DNA of 64,000 bases from Erythrobacteraceae bacterium. GTDB lineage: Bacteria > Pseudomonadota > Alphaproteobacteria > Sphingomonadales > Sphingomonadaceae. The DNA is taken from contig PALE01000034.1 in NCBI GenBank assembly GCA_002706445.1, forward strand, positions 16,026 through 80,025. Reading direction: 5' to 3'. Below, piece by piece: positions 55,898 through 64,000 of this stretch. The number at the start of each line of letters is the position of its first letter. Position 1 is the first letter of the stretch. Made by a program: the position numbers and the translations under genes. The notes below the pieces were generated by a model. It was not told where the DNA came from. It made no database searches and was given only the letters and a program-made list of their open reading frames with translations.

Positions 55898-57727
55898 TCA
55901 AATCAGTCGCGCCGCGAACAGTCCGCGCACTGCGTTGCCGAGCTGGAACCCGTCGCCGAGATGGTCGAGGGTCAATTCGGCCTCGCGCGCCTCGCCCTTT
56001 TCGATCAGATATTCGCGCAGCACGCCGGGCAGCAGGCCGAGCCTTGCAGGTGGGGTCAGCAGCACGCCGTCCTCGCCGCGAACGAAAACATTGGTGAAGC
56101 TGCCCTCTGTCACCAGCCCGTCGTCGCGCACGAGAATGGCCTCGCCCGCACCCATGCTTTTGGCAGCATCGAGTGCGTCCTCGTAGAAGCCACGGTCGGT
56201 GGTCTTGTGGGCCATCCGCCAGTCCGACGGATCGAGCGGATTGGGCAGGGCGACCACTTCTACCTCTGCATCATAGGGGGCGGGCATCGGCTGCACTTCG
56301 AGCGCGCTTGCCCCACTGCGCGCGCTCATCAGCCGCAGCTTGGCGGGTGTGTCGAGCTCAAAGCACAGCGCCTGAATTTGGTTGCGAGCCGCGTGGCGAT
56401 CAAACTGGAAGCCGAGCGTTGCCGCGCTGCGCTTCATCCGCGCAAGATGCAATTCGAGCAGTGCAATGCCGATCTCGGGATCGAAAGCCATGGTCTCGAT
56501 CAGGTCGAAAGCAGGCGCGCTGTGATCGGGCGAGGATGCCCGCGCAAAGCCTGCCTTCACTTCGCATTCGCGCCGTTCGGCCAGTGGCTCGCTATCCGCG
56601 ACAATGGCCGAGCCCACGCCGAGCACCGCATGACCCTGACCGTTTTCGATCGGGGTCAGGCGCAAGGTGCGGATTGCGACGTTGAAGGCCGCCGCGCCAT
56701 CGGCACCGATCCGGCCAATCGCGCCGCAATACGCCCCGCGTGCATCGCGTTCGACCTGCTGGATCAGCTCCATCGCGCGAATTTTGGGTGCGCCGGTGAT
56801 CGAGCCGCATGGGAACAGGGCGCGGACCAGATCCATCGCTCCCCTGCCGTCGGCCAGCCGCGCGCGGACGCTGGTCACCATCTGGTGCACCGTCGGATAG
56901 CTCTCGACCGCAAAGGGTGCATCGACCCGCACCGTACCCGGTTCGGCCACGCGCGACAGATCGTTGCGCATCAGATCGACGATCATCAAATTCTCGGCCT
57001 TGTCTTTGACCGAAGTCGCCAGTTCCTCCGCGAGCGCGACGTCGGCGGCCGGATCGTCCGAGCGTGGGCGCGTGCCCTTCATCGGCTTGGCCTTGGCGCT
57101 TCCGTCGGCACCCAGCGACACAAACAGTTCGGGCGAGAAGCTGAGGAGATAGTGCGCACCATCGTGGATCACCCCGCCATAGCCCGCGCTCGCCGCGCCG
57201 CGCAGCGAGGCATAGAGTGCCAGCGGGTCGCCGCGATAGCTTCCGGCGAGCGGGTAGGTGAGGTTTGCCTGATAGATGTCGCCTGCATGGATCGCCTCGC
57301 GCAGCACTTCGAAAGCGGCGTCGTAGCCACCTGTCGAAAGCTGCGGTTCGAGCGGGCCGAGGCTGGCAGGGCCTTCTGCATGCGCGGCGAGCCATGCCGG
57401 CACATCGGCGGCGGGAATGCGTTCGGGCGTATCGAACAGGCCAAGCCAAACCAGCGGGCCGTGCGCGCCGCTACGCTCGGCGGCGAGCGGCTGTAGCCTT
57501 GGTTCGAGTGCGAGGCCTGCTTCGTAAGCAATGTAGCCCGCCAGTTCGCCGCCTTGGTCGCGGGCCGTTTCGGCAGCGGCGAGGGCTGTTTCGACATCTT
57601 CGGGGCGATAGGCGACAAACACCTCGCGCGGCTCTGTATAATAGAGCGCGTCCGCCGCAACGCCCGTCCCCGGCGCGCGCGCGTCATCCAGCAATACGAA
57701 AGACTGAGGCTTGGTGGTCTGACCCAT
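55898..57727 (-). CDS. pabBC: Fused aminodeoxychorismate synthase component I and aminodeoxychorismate lyase
   Basis: A protein of 609 residues that would carry two steps of p-aminobenzoate synthesis for folate. The chorismate-binding half (to about 375) shows KPMKGTRPR, NLMIVDLMRNDLSRVAEPGT and LFPCGSITGAPKIRAMELIQ. The second half is a PLP lyase with FDLIETMAFDPEIG, LELHLARMKRSA and EGSFTNVFV. Such fusions are known. The glutaminase PabA must come from elsewhere. ATG 57727 is adjacent to a GTG at 57730, which is also well spaced from AAGG. Confidence 0.92.
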   Translation of the reverse strand: MGQTTKPQSFVLLDDARAPGTGVAADALYYTEPREVFVAYRPEDVETALAAAETARDQGGELAGYIAYEAGLALEPRLQPLAAERSGAHGPLVWLGLFDTPERIPAADVPAWLAAHAEGPASLGPLEPQLSTGGYDAAFEVLREAIHAGDIYQANLTYPLAGSYRGDPLALYASLRGAASAGYGGVIHDGAHYLLSFSPELFVSLGADGSAKAKPMKGTRPRSDDPAADVALAEELATSVKDKAENLMIVDLMRNDLSRVAEPGTVRVDAPFAVESYPTVHQMVTSVRARLADGRGAMDLVRALFPCGSITGAPKIRAMELIQQVERDARGAYCGAIGRIGADGAAAFNVAIRTLRLTPIENGQGHAVLGVGSAIVADSEPLAERRECEVKAGFARASSPDHSAPAFDLIETMAFDPEIGIALLELHLARMKRSAATLGFQFDRHAARNQIQALCFELDTPAKLRLMSARSGASALEVQPMPAPYDAEVEVVALPNPLDPSDWRMAHKTTDRGFYEDALDAAKSMGAGEAILVRDDGLVTEGSFTNVFVRGEDGVLLTPPARLGLLPGVLREYLIEKGEAREAELTLDHLGDGFQLGNAVRGLFAARLI

Positions 57728-57832
57728 CACAACCGCCTTAGAGTCTGCTCCGCCCCAAGTCGATAGGTTGACCGCCCCGCTTCATCGCTCCAAACGCTGC
57801 GCAAAGGATTTTGCGAAGGGGTTCGGGCAGAA

Positions 57833-59359
57833 ATGGGTACAATTTTCCTTGGATTGGGCGGCAATGGCGAGAACCAGTACCTCGATCTCGGACTTGCCAA
57901 CCGTCACGGATTGATCGCGGGCGCAACCGGGACGGGTAAGACCGTCACGTTGCAGGGCCTTGCCGAAAGCTTCTCTGCCAATGGCGTGCCGGTGTTTGTC
58001 GCCGATGTGAAGGGCGATCTTTCGGGCATTGCCATGCCCGGTTCGCCGACTTTCAAACACGCCGACAAGCTGGAAGGCCGTGCCAAGGAACTGGGCATGG
58101 ATGACTATGCCTATTCGGACAATCCGGTGGTGTTCTGGGATCTTTACGGCAAGCAGGGCCATCCGATTCGCACCACGATCACCGAAATGGGCCCGCTGCT
58201 GCTCGCCCGCCTGCTCGATCTCAACGACACGCAGGAAGGCGTGCTGCAAATCGTCTTTCGCCATGCCGACGACAACGGCCTGCTGCTGCTCGATTTCGGC
58301 GATCTGCAGAACATGCTGCAATGGGCGAACGAGAACGCCAAGGAATTGTCGGGCGTTTACGGAAACGTCTCGAAAGCATCGGTCGGTGCAATCCAGCGCC
58401 AGCTTTTGAGCTTCGAAGCGCAGGGCGCAGACAATTTCTTCGGCGAGCCTGCGCTCGAGATCAACGACTTCATCCAATGCGACGAGCAAGGTCGCGGCCA
58501 CGTGAATGTCCTCGCCGCAGACCAGCTTATGCGCAGCCCGAAGCTTTATGCGACCTTCCTCTTGTGGCTGCTCGCCGAATTGTTCGAAAGCCTGCCCGAA
58601 GTGGGCGACCCCGAAAAGCCGAAGCTGGTGTTCTTCTTCGACGAGGCGCACCTGCTGTTCGACGATGCGCCCAAGGCGCTGCAGGAGAAGATCGAACAGG
58701 TTGTGCGCCTGATCCGTTCAAAGGGTGTCGGCGTCTATTTCTGCACGCAGAACCCGATCGACATTCCCGAGGAAGTGGCAGGGCAGCTCGGCAACCGCGT
58801 GCAGCACGCGCTGCGCGCGTTCACCCCGCGTGACCAGCGCGCGATCAAGGCGGCGGCGGAAACCTTCCGCATCAACCCTGATCTCGACGTCGAAGAGGCG
58901 ATTACCGAGTTGAAGGTGGGCGAGGCGCTGGTCTCGACGCTCGACGAGGATGGTGCGCCGACGATTGTCCAGCGCACGCTCATCAAGCCGCCGCGCTCGC
59001 GGCTCGGCCCGGTGACTGCGAAGGAGCGCATGATCATCCAGTCGATCAGCCCCTTTGACGGCAAGTATGACGAGGTGGTGGACCGCGAAAGCGCCGAGGA
59101 AGTGCTGGCGCAGAAGACCGCCGACGCCATCGAAACCGCCAAAGAGGTCGAGGAAAAAGGCGCAAAGGAAGTCGCCAAGCGCGCTCGCAAGACGCCTTCG
59201 CGATGGGAGAAGGCCGGTAAGAGCGCGCTCACCGCGGCGAGCGGTTCGATTGCCTCGATTGCGGTTGCAACCGTGCTCGGCAAGAAATCGAGCGCCGACC
59301 CGCTACGCACCGGAGCGACCGCGTTTGTGCGCAACATCCTTGGCAGCCTGATGCGTTAG
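57833..59359 (+). CDS. HerA/YjgR-like ATPase (DUF853)
   Basis: A 508-residue P-loop ATPase of the HerA-FtsK superfamily. Walker A GATGTGKT is at 30-37; [14 protein letters not shown] and the Walker B-like [16 protein letters not shown] follow, then the arginine-finger region [20 protein letters not shown]. The C-terminal 60 residues have a possible membrane-facing helix ([12 protein letters not shown]). The cellular role of YjgR proteins is not established. It is divergent from pabBC. Its stop overlaps the convergent histidine kinase by four bases. Confidence 0.9.
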   Translation: MGTIFLGLGGNGENQYLDLGLANRHGLIAGATGTGKTVTLQGLAESFSANGVPVFVADVKGDLSGIAMPGSPTFKHADKLEGRAKELGMDDYAYSDNPVVFWDLYGKQGHPIRTTITEMGPLLLARLLDLNDTQEGVLQIVFRHADDNGLLLLDFGDLQNMLQWANENAKELSGVYGNVSKASVGAIQRQLLSFEAQGADNFFGEPALEINDFIQCDEQGRGHVNVLAADQLMRSPKLYATFLLWLLAELFESLPEVGDPEKPKLVFFFDEAHLLFDDAPKALQEKIEQVVRLIRSKGVGVYFCTQNPIDIPEEVAGQLGNRVQHALRAFTPRDQRAIKAAAETFRINPDLDVEEAITELKVGEALVSTLDEDGAPTIVQRTLIKPPRSRLGPVTAKERMIIQSISPFDGKYDEVVDRESAEEVLAQKTADAIETAKEVEEKGAKEVAKRARKTPSRWEKAGKSALTAASGSIASIAVATVLGKKSSADPLRTGATAFVRNILGSLMR

Positions 59360-60837
59360 AGCGGGAGCCTGATTTCCGCTCTCAGACCGCCTTTCTCGCG
59401 GTTTGTCAGCACCAGTTCGCCGCCATGCTGTTCGGCAATCGCGCGGGCGAGAGTGAGACCCAAACCTGCGCCGCCGGTTGCACGGTTGCGCGAGGCTTCG
59501 CCGCGGGTGAAGGGTTCGAGCATTTCGGCAATGCGGTCTTCGGGGATGCCCGGGCCGCGATCCTCGACCCTGAGCACGGCGGTGTTGCCGGTGATTTCGA
59601 CAGACAGATCGGCTGCCTCGCCATAGCGCAGCGCGTTGGAGACGAGGTTGCGCAGCGCGCGCTTGATCCATGTCACCTGCACCCGTGCCACCACGCGCGG
59701 CGGATTGCCGATGGTCACAGACTCGCCCAGATCCTCGAACTCTTCGGTCACGCCGATTGCCAGCATGCCGAGATCGACCGTTTCGATTTCGAGCCCGCCT
59801 GACCTGCCTACGCGGGCCAGCGCGAGGATATCGTCGAGCGTTGCGGTGATATCCTCGATACTGTGCGCCATCTTGTCGCGCTGGGCATCGTCGGGGACGC
59901 TCTCGATCCGCACGCGCAAGGCCGCGAGGGGTGTCTTGAGGTCATGCCCGATCGCGCCGAGCATCACGTCCTTCTCATCGAGCAGCGCGGCAATGCGCGT
60001 TTCCATCGTGTTGTAGGCAGCGATCAGGTGGCGCATGTCGGCCGGCCCCGTTTCGGCCAGCTTCATCGTCTGATCGGGATTGCGTGAAAAGGTGCTCACC
60101 CGCTCGGTCAATTGCGCCAATGGCCGCGTGATACGGCGCAGCACGAAGAACAGCACGATCATCAGCAGGGCAAAGGTGATCAGCGTCTGGAACACGATAC
60201 CGCGCAGCGCATCCCTGGGACGCGGAGGTTCGATGCTGCGGACGGTTTCCCACTCGCCGCCCTCGCTGCGCTGGATCGCGGCGACAAACATCTGGCGGTC
60301 GCGCCATTCGGTGTTGTTGCGGAAGCGCGGGCGGGAGGCGACGAAGGCGGCCAGCGCCGGATCATCGCCCGCGCGCACGGCGGTGATGACGGCGGCATGC
60401 GGGACCACCCCTTCCTGCGCGAGAATAGCGCGCAATCGCTCTTCGTGCTCGCCTTCGGTTGGAAGTACGGCCATCGGGGGTTCGGCCGAAACGGTGTAGC
60501 GCAGCTGTCGCGGCAGGTTCATGACCGGATCGCCCCCGCCCGGGCCGCCCCTACCCTGACCGCCGCGATCGTCGCGCCGCCCGCGGCGTCCTTCTCTGCG
60601 GTCGCCCCCCTCGCGCTCTTCCCGTTCGGCGCGCCATGCAGCGCGGCGCTCCGCGCGTTCGGCACGCTCGCCGCCATTGATCAGGCGATAGGCGGCGGCA
60701 GTGATAGCGGCGTTCTCGCGGCGCTCCTCGCCCGCGCGGTAGAGCAGCGTCACCGAAACCACCTGCGCGAAAAGCAGCACGAGCGCGACGCTCGCGAGCA
60801 CTTGCCCGAGCAGGCTTTGCGGGAGCAGCCGCTTCAT
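59356..60837 (-). CDS. Sensor histidine kinase
   Basis: A 493-residue membrane kinase. TM1 is at about 12-33 and TM2 at 213-234; between them is a periplasmic region of about 180 residues with an unusual Arg/Glu/Gly-rich stretch at 57-103. HAMP follows, then the HisKA box with His298 ([12 protein letters not shown]) and the HATPase domain ([23 protein letters not shown] and [13 protein letters not shown]). It is second in an operon; its ATG overlaps the response regulator stop (ATGA). The stimulus is unknown. Confidence 0.94.
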   Translation of the reverse strand: MKRLLPQSLLGQVLASVALVLLFAQVVSVTLLYRAGEERRENAAITAAAYRLINGGERAERAERRAAWRAEREEREGGDRREGRRGRRDDRGGQGRGGPGGGDPVMNLPRQLRYTVSAEPPMAVLPTEGEHEERLRAILAQEGVVPHAAVITAVRAGDDPALAAFVASRPRFRNNTEWRDRQMFVAAIQRSEGGEWETVRSIEPPRPRDALRGIVFQTLITFALLMIVLFFVLRRITRPLAQLTERVSTFSRNPDQTMKLAETGPADMRHLIAAYNTMETRIAALLDEKDVMLGAIGHDLKTPLAALRVRIESVPDDAQRDKMAHSIEDITATLDDILALARVGRSGGLEIETVDLGMLAIGVTEEFEDLGESVTIGNPPRVVARVQVTWIKRALRNLVSNALRYGEAADLSVEITGNTAVLRVEDRGPGIPEDRIAEMLEPFTRGEASRNRATGGAGLGLTLARAIAEQHGGELVLTNREKGGLRAEIRLPL

Positions 60838-61580
60838 GAAGGTTCGGGGCCCGGCGGCGTGCGCTTGACGCTTGCGGCAAAGCGATAGCCGCCGCCGCGC
60901 ACGGTCAGGATCAGTTGCGGGTCGGCGGTATCGACCTCGATCTTGCGGCGCAGGCGGCTCACCTGGTTATCGACCGCGCGGTCGAACAGATGCGCCGTGC
61001 GGCCTTGCACCAGATCAAGCAGCAGGTCGCGGTCCATCACCTTGCGCGGATTGTCGAGCAGGGCGCGCAGCAGGCGGAACTCGGCAGTCGAGATCGGGAC
61101 GGTCACGCCCTCGGGATCGGTCAGCTTGCGCTTGAGCGGATCGAGCACCCAGCCTTCGAAGTGGTAGTGCCAGTCCTCCGCCTCTGCCTGCGGGCCGTTC
61201 CCGCGTCCCACGCGGCGCAGCACGGTGCGAATGCGCGCAACCAGTTCGCGCGGTTCGAAGGGTTTGACGATGTAGTCATCCGCCCCCAGTTCGAGCCCGA
61301 CGATGCGATCGGTCGGCTCTCCGCGGGCGGTAAGGAAAATTACCGGCAGCTGGCGGGTCTCGACCAGATGGCGGCACAGCGAAAGCCCGTCCTCGCCCGG
61401 CATCATGATGTCGAGCAGAACGATATCGGGGGTCGCTTCGGTAAGCGCCGAGCGCGCGGCGGCGGCGCTGTTTGCTTCGGTCACGGCGAAACCCTGACGC
61501 TCGAGATATTCGGCGAGCGGTTCGCGCAGGGTCGGTTCGTCATCGACCAGCAGGATCGTGGTAGGGGTCGCGGTTTCCAT
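60834..61580 (-). CDS. OmpR/PhoB family response regulator
   Basis: A 248-residue regulator with the receiver (Asp57 in DIVLLDIMMPGEDGL; acidic DDE at 13-15; Lys in VKPFEPRELVARI) and a winged-helix C-terminus (ISTAEFRLLRALLDN, AVDNQVSRLRRKIE). ATG 61580 is chosen because the receiver starts there; a longer frame to 61694 runs through a hairpin-rich leader. It precedes its kinase with a four-base overlap. The EF-hand gene lies 133 bases upstream on the same strand. Confidence 0.95.
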   Translation of the reverse strand: METATPTTILLVDDEPTLREPLAEYLERQGFAVTEANSAAAARSALTEATPDIVLLDIMMPGEDGLSLCRHLVETRQLPVIFLTARGEPTDRIVGLELGADDYIVKPFEPRELVARIRTVLRRVGRGNGPQAEAEDWHYHFEGWVLDPLKRKLTDPEGVTVPISTAEFRLLRALLDNPRKVMDRDLLLDLVQGRTAHLFDRAVDNQVSRLRRKIEVDTADPQLILTVRGGGYRFAASVKRTPPGPEPS

Positions 61581-61593
61581 CAGCTGTGTTCCA

Positions 61594-61668
61594 TGAAAGC
61601 TGGCGGCCCGGCGCGCAAGCCACGAAGGTGGCAGCGTGCCGGGCCGGCGCGGGGCGATGCGGCTTTCA
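61594..61668 (-). promoter_or_regulatory. Nested three-tier hairpin in the response regulator leader
   Basis: Three concentric stems: TGAAAGC/GCTTTCA (61594-61600 and 61662-61668), CGGCCCGGC/GCCGGGCCG (61604-61612 and 61638-61646) and GCCAC/GTGGC around a GAAG loop (61619-61632). The structure lies 14 bases before the regulator ATG and 45 bases after the EF-hand stop. It has no T-tract. It may act as an attenuator, a processing site or a brake on read-through. Confidence 0.55.
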
Positions 61669-61713
61669 GTCGGGGGAGGGGAGCGCCGCACCACCTCATT
61701 GGCTGTTCAGGCC

Positions 61714-62433
61714 TTACTGCGAGGCGCCCTGCTGGCGCGCAGCGCGGCGCTGTTCGCGGCGTTCCTGCATCGCTTCACGGGCTGCTTCGCGTTCTGCGGC
61801 AGTGATCGTGCCTGAACCGTCGGTATCGACCTTGGCGAAGCGGGCTTCGACAGCAGCGTCATATTCGGCTTTCGACACGGCATTGTCGCCATTGGTGTCG
61901 GCACGCCGCAGCATGGCCATGCCGCGCTCGCCGCGATGTCCGCCGCGTCGGCCACGGTGTTCACCGCGCTCGCCACGTCGACCTTGGCGTGCCTCGCCTC
62001 CACGTTCGGCGCGGCGTTCTGCCATGGCTTCACGGCCAGCGGCCATTTCCGCCTGCGAGAGGGCACCATTGCCGTCGGTGTCGAGTCGTTCGAACATGCG
62101 GGCCTGCCGTTCGGCGCGGCGCTCTGCGCGCTGTTCGTCGCGGGCTTCGCGGGCAGCGGTCATTTCGGCGGGAGTGATTTGACCGTCGCCATTGGCATCG
62201 GCCTTGGCAAAGCGTTCGGCTCCGCGCGCACCGCGGTCTGCGGCGTCGAGCTTGCCGTCGTCATTGGCGTCCATACGCTCGAAGCGTTCGTCGGCCTTGG
62301 CCTTAGCTTCGGCGAGCGAGACAACGCCATCGCCATTGGTGTCGGCATTGCGGTCGGCCTGGTTGGCATAGGCGATACCTGCGCCGCCAAGGGCAAGCGC
62401 GGTGGTCGAGAGAATGAGAGTCAGTTTACGCAT
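61714..62433 (-). CDS. Exported EF-hand protein with six calcium-binding loops
   Basis: A 239-residue protein with a signal peptide (about 1-23, ending AYA|N). Six EF-hand loops are visible, in order: DTNGDGVVSLAE, DANDDGKLDAAD, DANGDGQITPAE, DTDGNGALSQAE, DTNGDNAVSKAE and DTDGSGTITAAE. Most have the D-x-D/N-x-D/S-G pattern with the final acidic residue. Between loops 4 and 5 lies an Arg/Gly-rich segment (about 140-172). It is probably a periplasmic calcium-binding protein. The two-component genes follow downstream on the same strand. Confidence 0.9.
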   Translation of the reverse strand: MRKLTLILSTTALALGGAGIAYANQADRNADTNGDGVVSLAEAKAKADERFERMDANDDGKLDAADRGARGAERFAKADANGDGQITPAEMTAAREARDEQRAERRAERQARMFERLDTDGNGALSQAEMAAGREAMAERRAERGGEARQGRRGERGEHRGRRGGHRGERGMAMLRRADTNGDNAVSKAEYDAAVEARFAKVDTDGSGTITAAEREAAREAMQERREQRRAARQQGASQ

Positions 62434-62711
62434 CAGAAAATCCTTCCAGCATTGTTGTTATAGCTGGAGTTGCGGCAATGCGCCTCGGTGAAAGCGGCCC
62501 GGGAGGGGGGAGGGGCTGTTTCTCCCGTTGAATGGCCGCTTTGTCAGGGGGAGGAACCAATTGGCGCATCCACCGCAACTCACAATCGCTGTTCTAGCGC
62601 CGTGTTGTCGCAGGATTATCCCCGAAACCGCCAACATTGTCGCGGTTTGTATCGGTTTCGCAGGCGTGTTCACCTGAGCGCAAACTGTAGCTGTCTGACG
62701 GCATGATCCAC

Positions 62712-63107
62712 TCAACGCGGACGGTGCTGCGTTCCCTCGCCCGCAGTGATGAAAACCGCTGTTGCGCTCTCGGCCACGTCGGCCGTGTGCCACACGCCCG
62801 GCGGATTGACAGCATATTCACCCGCCGACAGCGCGACGGTTTCGGTCCGGCCATCAGGAAATTCCTGCGTCAGTACCATCGCCCCATGGGTGCAGATTAC
62901 CACTTCGGCACCCTTGGGGTGGACTTCCCAGCTGTCCCAGTCCTCGGTGAAGATGTATTGCGAGACAAGCCGCCCTTCGGCCCCGTCATCGCCGTGGCGC
63001 ATCCCGTAGCCTTCGTACCACTCCATCCCGGTGAACGGCGGTTGAGGCACCGCCGTCGCACCGGGACCGAGGTGCAGGAAGCTCTCGGAGAGCTTGCGCG
63101 CGCCCAT
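62712..63107 (-). CDS. Cupin domain protein
   Basis: A 131-residue small beta-barrel protein with cupin motifs: GRLVSQYIFTEDWDSWEVHP with HPKGAEVVICTHG (metal-binding His/Glu pattern partly present), and the second motif NPPGVWHTADV. The specific function is unknown. It follows the VOC protein gene with a one-base overlap, so the two form an operon. Confidence 0.87.
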   Translation of the reverse strand: MGARKLSESFLHLGPGATAVPQPPFTGMEWYEGYGMRHGDDGAEGRLVSQYIFTEDWDSWEVHPKGAEVVICTHGAMVLTQEFPDGRTETVALSAGEYAVNPPGVWHTADVAESATAVFITAGEGTQHRPR

Positions 63108-63493
63108 TACGAAGCGGGCGGAGTCATGCAGAAGACGTTGAGCTTGTTCCCGTCGAGATCGCGGAAGTAACCTGCGTAGAAGCCTTCGTCGCCGCGCGGT
63201 CCGGGCGCACCTTCATCGCTCGCGCCATTGGCGATGGCGACGTCATAGACCGCCTTGACCTTCTCCTCGCTATCGACCTGCAACGCGACCATCGTGCCGT
63301 TGCCGACCGTCGCTTCCTGCTCGTCGAAAGGCTTGGTTGCAGCAAGGCCAGCCGTGCCGTCTTCGAAATTGCCCCAGGCGATGAACTGGCCCTCTTCCAT
63401 CATCCGGCCATAGCCCATCGCGCCTGCCACAGCGTCGTAGAACGCCGCCGCGCGCGGCAAATCATTGGTACCCAGAGTAACGTAGCCGATCAT
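63107..63493 (-). CDS. VOC (glyoxalase/bleomycin-resistance fold) protein
   Basis: A 128-residue protein of the vicinal-oxygen-chelate fold: MIGYVTLGTNDLPRAAAFYD at the start, then MEEGQFIAWGNFEDGTAGLA and a C-terminal YAGYFRDLDGNKLNVFC strand typical of one module. The substrate is unknown. It overlaps the cupin gene by one base. Both may act in small-molecule detoxification. Confidence 0.88.
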   Translation of the reverse strand: MIGYVTLGTNDLPRAAAFYDAVAGAMGYGRMMEEGQFIAWGNFEDGTAGLAATKPFDEQEATVGNGTMVALQVDSEEKVKAVYDVAIANGASDEGAPGPRGDEGFYAGYFRDLDGNKLNVFCMTPPAS

Positions 63494-63631
63494 GGATATT
63501 CTCCCTCAAGCCGCGCCGCACATTGCGACTCGGAACATGAGAACATTACTAGAACATCCGATCTGGCGCAATTCCCGTGTGAGACGCCAGACCAACCGCG
63601 CCCTCGCTCCGCGAGCTTTGGCGCGCCGCGA

Positions 63632-64000
63632 TCAAAGCGGGGCCGTCTGGGCCTCCAGCCACGCCAGATCATCGCCTTCAAGCTGCGGCGCGACGATGTC
63701 GCGGACCTTGGCGTGATAGGCATCGAGCCATGCGATCTCCGTCTCTGTCAGGAGCGATTTTTCGATCAGGCGGCGGTCGATAGGCACAAAGGTGAGGCAA
63801 TCGAAGCCGAGATAACGCCCTTCTGCGCCGTCGATATCCTGTTCGACCGTGAGCACGAGGTTCTCGATCCGGATGCCGAAAGCGCCCGCCTTGTAATAGC
63901 CCGGCTCGTTCGAAAGGATCATGCCTGCGAACAGTTCCTGGCTCGTTCCGGCCTGCCCGCCGCCCGGCTTGGCGATACGCTGCGGGCCTTCGTGCACGCC
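63632..64000 (-). CDS. Aminopeptidase P family protein, 5' partial
   Basis: The C-terminal end of an M24 (Xaa-Pro) aminopeptidase; the frame is open to the window edge. The 122 visible residues include the G-x-HEG motif, then MILSNEPGYYKAGAFGIRIE with the metal-ligand Glu, and LTFVPIDRRLIEKSLLTETE, the C-terminal signature of aminopeptidase P1-like enzymes. It would remove N-terminal residues before proline. Upstream parts are outside the window. Confidence 0.93.
   Translation of the reverse strand, partial: GVHEGPQRIAKPGGGQAGTSQELFAGMILSNEPGYYKAGAFGIRIENLVLTVEQDIDGAEGRYLGFDCLTFVPIDRRLIEKSLLTETEIAWLDAYHAKVRDIVAPQLEGDDLAWLEAQTAPL

Overview
The window is GC-rich, densely coded bacterial chromosome. 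It most resembles an alphaproteobacterium of the Sphingomonadales, probably Erythrobacteraceae (Erythrobacter or Qipengyuania-like). This is an inference from the kinds of genes present (a DUF3576 lipoprotein before leuS, a LuxR-HTH/DUF4019 protein, rnd-lptC-lptA order, polyhydroxybutyrate genes, exosortase-A-associated surface glycan genes), not from a database match. I see no rRNA, tRNA, insertion sequence, prophage, CRISPR array or replication origin. The ends cut two genes: murA at the left and an aminopeptidase P family gene at the right.

Layout. 1-6.1 kb: murA end, a ribbon-helix-helix gene divergent from a membrane-tethered LuxR-type regulator, a PilZ protein, a TIR-domain membrane protein, phaB and a putative outer-membrane protein. 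6.5-12.7 kb: lipoprotein, leuS, lptE, holA and a polyprenyl-phosphate sugar transferase. 12.9-17.3 kb: rnd-lptC-lptA, ung and a TadE/TadG-like pair. 17.4-24.3 kb: a crotonase and gltBD. 24.6-28.8 kb: a two-TM protein of unknown function, then exosortase-A-associated glycosyltransferase and O-ligase genes around a small membrane protein. 28.9-33.7 kb: MaoC hydratase, thiolase, DUF4126, a MarR/ABM/small membrane protein operon with a clear operator, and PHB depolymerase with a PhaR-like palindrome upstream. 33.8-42.4 kb: ABC exporter, M13 peptidase, uppP, phhA, ppk2 and an SPFH/RHH operon. 42.4-47.6 kb: a six-gene operon of two lipoproteins plus acyl-CoA dehydrogenase, CoA transferase, thiolase and MaoC/HTD2 hydratase. 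47.7-55.9 kb: beta-helix protein, Sel1 protein, xth-ribA-GNAT, alkaline phosphatase, lolA, rpmG, arfB and rluA. 55.9-64 kb: pabBC fusion, HerA/DUF853 ATPase, an OmpR-type two-component system next to an EF-hand protein, cupin, glyoxalase-like protein and aminopeptidase end.

Themes. Envelope biogenesis is spread across the window (murA, lptE, lptC, lptA, uppP, lolA, sugar transferase, O-ligase). Carbon storage and acyl-CoA turnover (phaB, phaZ, two thiolases, two MaoC proteins, crotonase, acyl-CoA dehydrogenase) and phosphate handling (ppk2, phoA) are the main metabolic themes. Genes are tightly packed: many same-strand neighbours overlap by ATGA, and four convergent pairs overlap by exactly four bases.

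The most interesting signals are small local circuits with visible DNA sites: AAGTTGACA repeats between the RHH and LuxR/DUF4019 genes, a 13-bp inverted repeat before the ABM-MarR operon, an AT-rich palindrome before the SPFH-RHH operon, a nested hairpin between the EF-hand gene and the response regulator, and a terminator hairpin that carries the lptA stop codon in its loop. No single cluster can be called a new system from sequence alone. The LuxR/DUF4019-RHH and SPFH-RHH loci are the best candidates.
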